Assembly (NCBI GenBank): GCA_025504975.1
Contig: JANUWI010000016.1
Span: 62,001-126,000 of the forward strand
Length of the DNA: 64,000 bases
Source: Plenodomus lindquistii
Taxonomy: Eukaryota; Ascomycota; Dothideomycetes; Pleosporales; Leptosphaeriaceae
Direction of reading: 5' to 3'
Position numbers and translations under genes: made by a program. Under the pieces are notes generated by a model. That model worked only from the letters and a program-made list of their open reading frames with translations. It was not told where the DNA came from and did no database searches. This document shows, in pieces, positions 58,759-64,000 of the stretch. Within the stretch, counting starts at the first letter, position 1, and every line of letters starts with the position of its first letter.

Positions 58759-60055
58759 TCAGGATGAATACTGCAGCTCGAGTCCAACCGATCGGAAGAT
58801 CTGCTCTCTCTTCTTCAGGTCTAGACTTGCACCGAGCGTGAAGAGCAGTTCTTTAATCCTGCCCTCCCACAGCAGCCCAATTCGCCAATCCTGGTCCACT
58901 CTGGCCTTGAGAACGCCCGCAACATCGTCATCAGGCGACACGGTAGGCCTTTTCCAGTCTGGGCGCAGCTTCTTGACCGCCCACTCCGTATCGGCTGTAT
59001 TACGTCGCCGCCACAGCTCACAGCCGAGCTGCAGTTCGCTCTCGTATGAGTAGAAGTTGAAGTCAAACTTGGAACACAGCGCCAAGTTTGGGCCCGCCTT
59101 GACAGCGTAGGTGGAAGATAGATTTCCCATCAACGGGTTCAGCGTCAGCGTCATGGTATACGGGAAACCCGGATGGTTGGGTAAGGTTGTGAACCGTAGG
59201 CCTGTACTGATTCCTCCACTTTTGTTGAGTATGCCATAGTACAGCTCTGCGCCTGCACTGAAGCGACCGTGCACAGGATCCACCTCGTGTGCAAGCGATG
59301 GCTCAGTCGGTGCAATCCGAGGGTCTGGACCAAAGTTGTATAGTCCTCGCAGCCCCAACAACGCCGAGTCCGTGCTGTACATGTATTCGGTGCTGTACTT
59401 GCCAAAGTCGTTTTGCAACAAGGTAAGGATCGTCCCGCCATTGTTGAGGTTGGAGTCGCTCACGGCGGCGATTCTGAGCTGTCGGGTCGGCGTAAGGCGT
59501 CGCAGGTAGAGGGCTTCCAGCCTGGACTGCGGAAGGAATATGCGCCCATACAAAAGGGTATCTGCCTCTGCTTAGCAGGATCTCACCTGCGTGGGGGCGT
59601 ATCACTCACTCTTCCGATCAACCCGCTTTCCCGATTGCCATATCTCCGACCACCACGTCTCGTCTGGGCGTCGTAGTTCTTGCAGGTGCTTGTACCCCCT
59701 GATCACATGGTGAAGATCGATCTGCGAACTCTTGAACTCCTTGTGCAGCGGTAGCGAGGAATACAGGTATGAGACTGAGCCATCGACGACTCCGACACTG
59801 CCAAGCGTATACGAAGTCGCAAAGTTGGGCGCGGCGAGGGACGAGATCTGGAGGCGCACACCTCTTGGTATACTGAAGTCGAGCAAAGCTACGCCATTGT
59901 GTTAGTACCTGACTATAGCGTGATGTTGCATGCGATGTGGTGTATGGCGTGGATGTACCTCGTGCACTATTATTCAGCGCGCCATATGAATTATCGACAT
60001 TCCAGTGCGAGGCGTCATAGAACGCATGCTGCACATTGTCCATAAAATCCAACAT
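58759..60055 (-). CDS. MDM10: Mitochondrial outer-membrane beta-barrel protein Mdm10
   Basis: Three exons, 60055-59959, 59888-59610 and 59561-58759, give 392 residues. The N-terminus (MLDFMDNVQHAFYDASHWN) and the next exon (LLDFSIPRGVRLQISSLAAP, VIRGYKHLQELR) are the Mdm10 start. The third exon has alternating hydrophobic beta strands and ends QIFRSVGLELQYSS, a C-terminal strand fitting the beta-signal recognised by the SAM complex. Mdm10 is part of the ERMES tether between endoplasmic reticulum and mitochondria and of the SAM machinery that assembles Tom40. The length is a little below the 400-450 usual in moulds. It is divergent from MRT4 over a 233-base gap. Confidence 0.94.
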
Positions 60056-60288
60056 GTCTTCGTCGAGCGTGTATCATTGCGGGCGCATCGTGTTGCGTCG
60101 CAAGTTCGCAGCATACGTGCCGTTTGGGGGGAAAGCACAGGGCCCACACAGCGGAGCTACCGCCAAGTTGAGTGGTTCGCCAAATCTTCCCCGCCCAAAT
60201 TTTTGGACGTTGCGACCGACCGACCTCGAACTTTTTCTTGCGCCGTTCACAATCACCAAACCCCAACCCAATCCGAATAACCGCCAAC
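60056..60288. promoter_or_regulatory. Bidirectional promoter of MDM10 and MRT4
   Basis: The two start codons point apart with only 233 bases between them, so promoters and 5' leaders of both genes must share this segment. A C/A-rich stretch lies before the MRT4 ATG. No TATA box was seen, as usual for housekeeping genes. Confidence 0.8.
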
Positions 60289-61047
60289 ATGCCCAAATCA
60301 AAGCGCGCCAAGGTCGTACATCTCACCAAGACGGACAAGAAGGGCAAGGAGCTGTCGCTCAAGCTTTTCGCCAATGTCCAGGAAGCCGCCGACAACTATG
60401 AGCACATCTTTGTCTTCTCGGTGGAGAACATGCGCAACTCGTACCTCAAGGAAGTGCGCCAAGAGTTTGCTGACAGCCGGTATGCGCCTTCACCATGGCT
60501 TGCGTGAGCGACCACTCTAACGATCTGCAGATTCTTCTTTGGCAAGACCAAAGTCATGGCCAAGGCGCTCGGCCAGACACCAGCAGAAGAACACCTGACC
60601 AACCTTTCCAAACTCACCGAATACCTTGCCGGCAACGTCGGCCTCCTCTTCACCAACCGTGAGCCCACTGAGATCATCGAGTACTTTTCAACCTACTCGC
60701 AAACCGACTTTGCGCGTGCCGGCGTCGTCGCCACACAGACTTTCACAATCCCAGCCGGTGTCGTCCACTCAAGAGGTGGAGAAGTGCCTGAAGACGAGGA
60801 TGTGCCACTCCCGCATAGCGTAGAGACCACAGTCAGGAAATGGGGAATGCCAACGCGGCTCGTGCAGGGAAAGATTGTCTTGGACGCTCCGTATACAGTC
60901 TGTGAAGAGGGCAAGGTCATGAACAGTCATCAGACCGCGCTGTTGAAGATGTTTGGTGTCGCCATGGCGGACTTTAAGATTGATTTGAAGGCGTACTACA
61001 CGACTGCGAGCGAGTCGGTGACGGAGATTGGCGCCATGGAGGAGTAG
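60289..61047 (+). CDS. MRT4: Ribosome assembly factor Mrt4
   Basis: Two exons, 60289-60479 and 60531-61047, give 235 residues. The N-terminus MPKSKRAKVVHLTKTDKKGK and the ribosomal-L10-like domain (VFSVENMRNSYLKEVRQ, RFFFGKTKVMAKALG, YLAGNVGLLFTN) identify Mrt4, the nucleolar relative of stalk protein P0. It occupies the P0 site on pre-60S particles until Yvh1 releases it in the cytoplasm. The C-terminus lacks the acidic stalk tail of P0, as expected for Mrt4; length matches yeast (236). The ATG sits in the context CCAACATGC. Confidence 0.96.
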
Positions 61048-61729
61048 AAATGTCTCCACTGGCAAACAAGTATCGTATCGAAGCGATTGCATTACGAAGG
61101 CGTTGGACTGGCGTTGGGTTTCGTCTAGGGAAAACGTATGGCTCCTCGGCCTGATCTGCCGAAGTGATGGGGCTGTCTCATGAGTACATTACAATATACC
61201 CTTTCATGACTTTGAATCATCTTACTCGTGCATGAACTTTTCTATGTTTGATTTGGTTAAAAGTCGACATCTGATGAGATCTTCGGTTGACCAACAATGA
61301 GCAACTGCAGTACGTTAAACGTTGCGCCTATGACGAACAAGCTTCAACGATGGCCCGTTTAGTTAAGAATACCACGGTCGCACCCGACCACTACCAGTAT
61401 TACCGATGGTGAAACAACCTCCATCCTACCATGGATTTTGAGCCAGAGGTCTACTCAACGCATTCTACATGTTCCATACATCACCGCGCGTCTCAAAACA
61501 CCAAGTCAGCGAATCCAGCACATAAAATCCCGCAAACAAATCATTCATATGGTATAAAACTAAATCGGCATCTCCCCCGCTTAATAAATCCTTCTACACC
61601 CTCTAACGCACTCCCAACAGTCCCAACGCAATCTCACCCCCCCCCCCCCCCCCCCTCTCCTCTCCGATCCTAAGCGCTACGATATAATATTTCTAGCATA
61701 TAGATCCTCCCTATTCCCCAACTCCATCC
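61048..61729. other. Convergent spacer with C19 run
   Basis: About 680 bases between the ends of MRT4 (plus) and the GPI-protein gene (minus), holding both 3' UTRs. A 19-base C homopolymer lies at 61637-61655. No gene recognised. Confidence 0.6.
61637..61655. repeat. C19 homopolymer
   Basis: Nineteen consecutive C on the plus strand, so G19 in the transcript sense of the GPI-protein gene 3' flank. Confidence 0.88.
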
Positions 61730-62325
61730 TTATACTAACGCAAACCCAGCAACCAAAACCCCACCAATCACGCCACCAACACCCGGATACTTGCCCACCG
61801 CCGCATTCGTACTCTGCGTCGGTGCCGGTGCCGGTGCCGTTGAACTCGGTGAGGTTGAAAGACTCCTCGTCACAGGACTGGGGCTAGTAATTCGCGATGT
61901 GGACGAGGAGGAGTGCGAAGACGAGGGTGATATTGACTGCGACCAAGACGACGAAACTTGTGTAGATGTAGGTTGCGAGATGATGGTAGACGTCCTGGAT
62001 CGCGTAAAGGTAAACGTGGGTGTTTGAGTGAAAGTTGGTACGCCGATTGTCAGTGTTGGAATGTCTGGGTAGACGAGGGAGCTGGGGCCGAAGAAGGGGG
62101 CGAGTGAGGGGTCGAAGAGAGGGCCGTTGACTGGATGTTTGTGTTGTTAGTTCTGAGTTCCTCCTTTTTTTTCATTTTGGGTGCAAGGAGTGGAGAAGAA
62201 ATCATAGTTTGGAAATGTTGCATAGGTAAGGTAAGGGAAGTTAAGTTAAACGTACAGTTTGAACTCTGCGCAATAACTGCAGATACCATGGCCAACACCA
62301 TTACCGGTAACACCACGCGAACCAT
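61730..62325 (-). CDS. Ser/Thr-rich GPI-anchored surface protein
   Basis: Two exons, 62325-62256 and 62130-61730, join over a 125-base intron (GTACGT...CCAG) to 156 residues. A clear signal peptide, MVRVVLPVMVLAMVSAVIAQ, is followed by a short segment with PLFDPSLAPFFGPSSLVYPD and a long Ser/Thr-rich stalk (ISQPTSTQVSSSWSQS, SSSHSSSSTS). Then comes a small-residue site near TQSTNAA and a C-terminal hydrophobic tail (GGVIGGVLVAGFALV) that ends the protein. That is the layout of a GPI-anchored cell-wall or plasma-membrane mannoprotein, heavily O-glycosylated. There is no CFEM or enzymatic domain. The intron sits right after the signal peptide. I cannot name the family. Confidence 0.72.
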
Positions 62326-63464
62326 ATCCTCGAATCCTCTTTTCTCTTTAAAACCACCAATGAAGATAAAACCCTCTCGTCTCGTCTTGTCTCGCGACCA
62401 GGAATAACGCGTGCCCTAAAAATCGAACCCAGCGATGGAAAAAGCGTATGTTTGCGTAAATGTGAAGATAAAAAAAGATAAAAAAGGTCAAAACAATCAA
62501 CAAGTGACTTGGGAACAAAGCTCGAGTTAAGATAGCGGAACTTTCGAAACAACAACAAAAGCGAAAATCGCACGCCTATATGAACATGCCCCCCCCGTTA
62601 CCTTAATACCCACATTAAGGTCCCCCCATCTGAGCCCCCTACACCATAGAAGCCGAACTCGTACTCATTCAATAGCGCGCAGCGCATGACAGCCACACGA
62701 TTCGGGGTCTGGTCCGAGACCCAGGGCTAGCCGCGAGACAATTCAATGCGAACGAGCCAGCAGCTGTGGTCTGCGGCTTCTTAATTTAGTTTGGCTACAT
62801 AGTACAAACCTCGTGTATGGGGGACGAGTCGATGGTGTATTTTGGGGGCTTGGGCTGCCGTGGCGCGGTGAGTGGTGCTGGAGAGTGCGCGTGGGTTGGG
62901 GGAGGCGCGTGGGAGGGTGGAATGATTGGCTGGGTGGGTGGGGCGGGTGGCTTGGCAGGGTACAAGGCACGTGCCCGGGTGGTAGGTGGTCGTGCGTGTG
63001 TGAGGGTTTGAGGGTGAGGGTAAGGGTGATGATGGGGGGTTTATGGGGTATCGTAGTGTTGTTTTGAATCAGTGCATTTCTCACACTGATATCTATGGTC
63101 TTCAAGTAATTTACGACGACTTCCTAACGGTCCACGACATCATGAATTATTGTAGAAGCGCACGAAGCTATTACAATATCTTGTTGTACTCTGGGAGCGA
63201 TATGCTCTCCCTTCAACCCTAGACAGATACATCTACACTCCATTGCCTGCCAACACTCCAAAACTTTCCAACTTCGCCATCTGAACTCATCTCAGCTACA
63301 GACACACTTCCTCGCATCCACCCACCACACATCGTCTCCTCGATCCATTATACCTCCTTATTATACCCAACGTGGGATGGACACATTCCGCTTGAGGCTG
63401 ACGTGATAGTTATACCAAGCTCCAACACGATTGATGTCCTCTCTGGAGACCAATATGATAATCA
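62326..63464. other. Intergenic, no gene recognised
   Basis: About 1.1 kb. The left part is the promoter of the GPI-protein gene. At 62800-63050 the plus strand is strongly G/T-rich with GGGTGG and GGTAGG words. The right part is the 3' flank of the CofD-like gene. Nothing else was seen. Confidence 0.5.
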
Positions 63465-64000
63465 CTACCTCACCGATCCCTCCAAGGTATTCCGTCGACT
63501 AGGCATCCTCGCATCCCTCTTCCCCATAGTAACCTCCAACGCCTGAATCAACCCCCTCTCATCATACCTCACAAAATTCTCGCCCGAGTTCTTCCTTCCA
63601 TACACCCTGATCGCTTCAACCCCTACACTTTTCAGTTCATCTCTGTTCACTGCCGGCGTGCCCGGCCCCTGGAGATGTATAACATGTGTTACATAATTCT
63701 TATACTTTGCTTTATCCACGGGACCAAAGCTTCCCTTGCTTTCTTCGCCGGCCTTCGCGATAGCCGCAACGAAGTCGAGGGCAGAGTAGGGCGCAGATGA
63801 TGGGCCGGTCTCGCGGTCAATAGTAGCGTTGAGGATGAGGATTTTGTAGCGGATGGTCGGGTTGCTGAGTGCTTCTCCCACACCTTTGAGGACGAGCGAC
63901 GGCACAATGGAAGTATACAGTGAACCGATACTGTAAATAACAGCTTGCGCTTCGGCTAATGCATTCAAGACCATGGGATTTGCTGCTATTCGGATCTCCT
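63465..64000 (-). CDS. CofD/UPF0052 (YvcK-like) family protein, C-terminal part
   Basis: The minus-strand frame is open to the right edge, so the gene starts outside; about 177 residues are seen and the ATG at 63974 is internal. The segment AEAQAVIYSIGSLYTSIVPS, followed by VLKGVGEAL, is the strand-turn-helix typical of CofD/YvcK folds; RYKILILNATIDRETGP and YVTHVIHLQ follow. The family includes archaeal 2-phospho-L-lactate transferase and bacterial YvcK, a regulator of carbon metabolism and cell shape; fungal members have no settled function. Since fungi lack coenzyme F420, transferase activity is unlikely. The tail is basic (GKRDARMPSRR). Confidence 0.82.
   Translation of the reverse strand, partial: EIRIAANPMVLNALAEAQAVIYSIGSLYTSIVPSLVLKGVGEALSNPTIRYKILILNATIDRETGPSSAPYSALDFVAAIAKAGEESKGSFGPVDKAKYKNYVTHVIHLQGPGTPAVNRDELKSVGVEAIRVYGRKNSGENFVRYDERGLIQALEVTMGKRDARMPSRRNTLEGSVR

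Overview
The window is nuclear DNA of a filamentous ascomycete (Pezizomycotina). The signs are genes split by short GT-AG introns (mostly 45-65 bases), fungal-only families (HET domain, Pth11-like membrane protein, fungal STAND-type N-terminal domain, MUB1/samB, a fungal GPI-anchored wall protein) and long, mostly gene-free spacers rich in microsatellites. A Dothideomycete (Pleosporales-like) source fits the overall impression, but the class is inference. I saw no rRNA, tRNA or CRISPR array.

Layout, left to right. 0-7 kb: a broken gene of unknown family, a CorA/MIT-type divalent-cation channel with a GQN signature, and divergently from it a MUB1/samB MYND protein behind a repeat-loaded leader. 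8.8-14 kb: a very large P4-ATPase flippase of Dnf3 type. 14.9-23 kb: a weak spliced small-gene candidate, a three-exon cytochrome P450, a four-exon Pth11/rhodopsin-like membrane protein, and a PPPDE-thioredoxin-PUL fusion. 24.4-29.7 kb: a five-exon protein joining a fungal STAND-type N-terminal domain to a canonical EF-hand, and a five-exon N6-methyl-AMP deaminase (ADAL type). 30.5-35.7 kb: the heterotrimeric G-protein beta subunit followed by a phosducin-like protein, the family that chaperones G-beta.

36.8-43.5 kb looks accessory: a HET-domain incompatibility-type gene, a serine hydrolase of beta-lactamase fold cut by one in-frame TAG, and a 50-residue glycine-rich microprotein with a good TATA box. 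43.5-52 kb: an intronless disordered protein, a 4-kb gene-poor stretch with homopyrimidine/homopurine tracts and a C7-A4-G12 palindrome, and LCB2 of serine palmitoyltransferase. 54.4-64 kb: a homeobox factor with a conserved second domain, MDM10 and MRT4 divergent over a 233-base promoter, a GPI-anchored Ser/Thr-rich protein, and the C-terminal part of a CofD/UPF0052-type protein running off the right edge.

Most genes are housekeeping: membrane lipid and ion handling (DNF3, LCB2, MDM10, CorA), ribosome assembly (MRT4), protein turnover (MUB1, PPPDE-PUL) and signalling (G-beta, phosducin-like). Exon joints were chosen by hand from GT/AG sites and reading phase; every multi-exon model given keeps an open frame divisible by three, but none was checked against transcripts.
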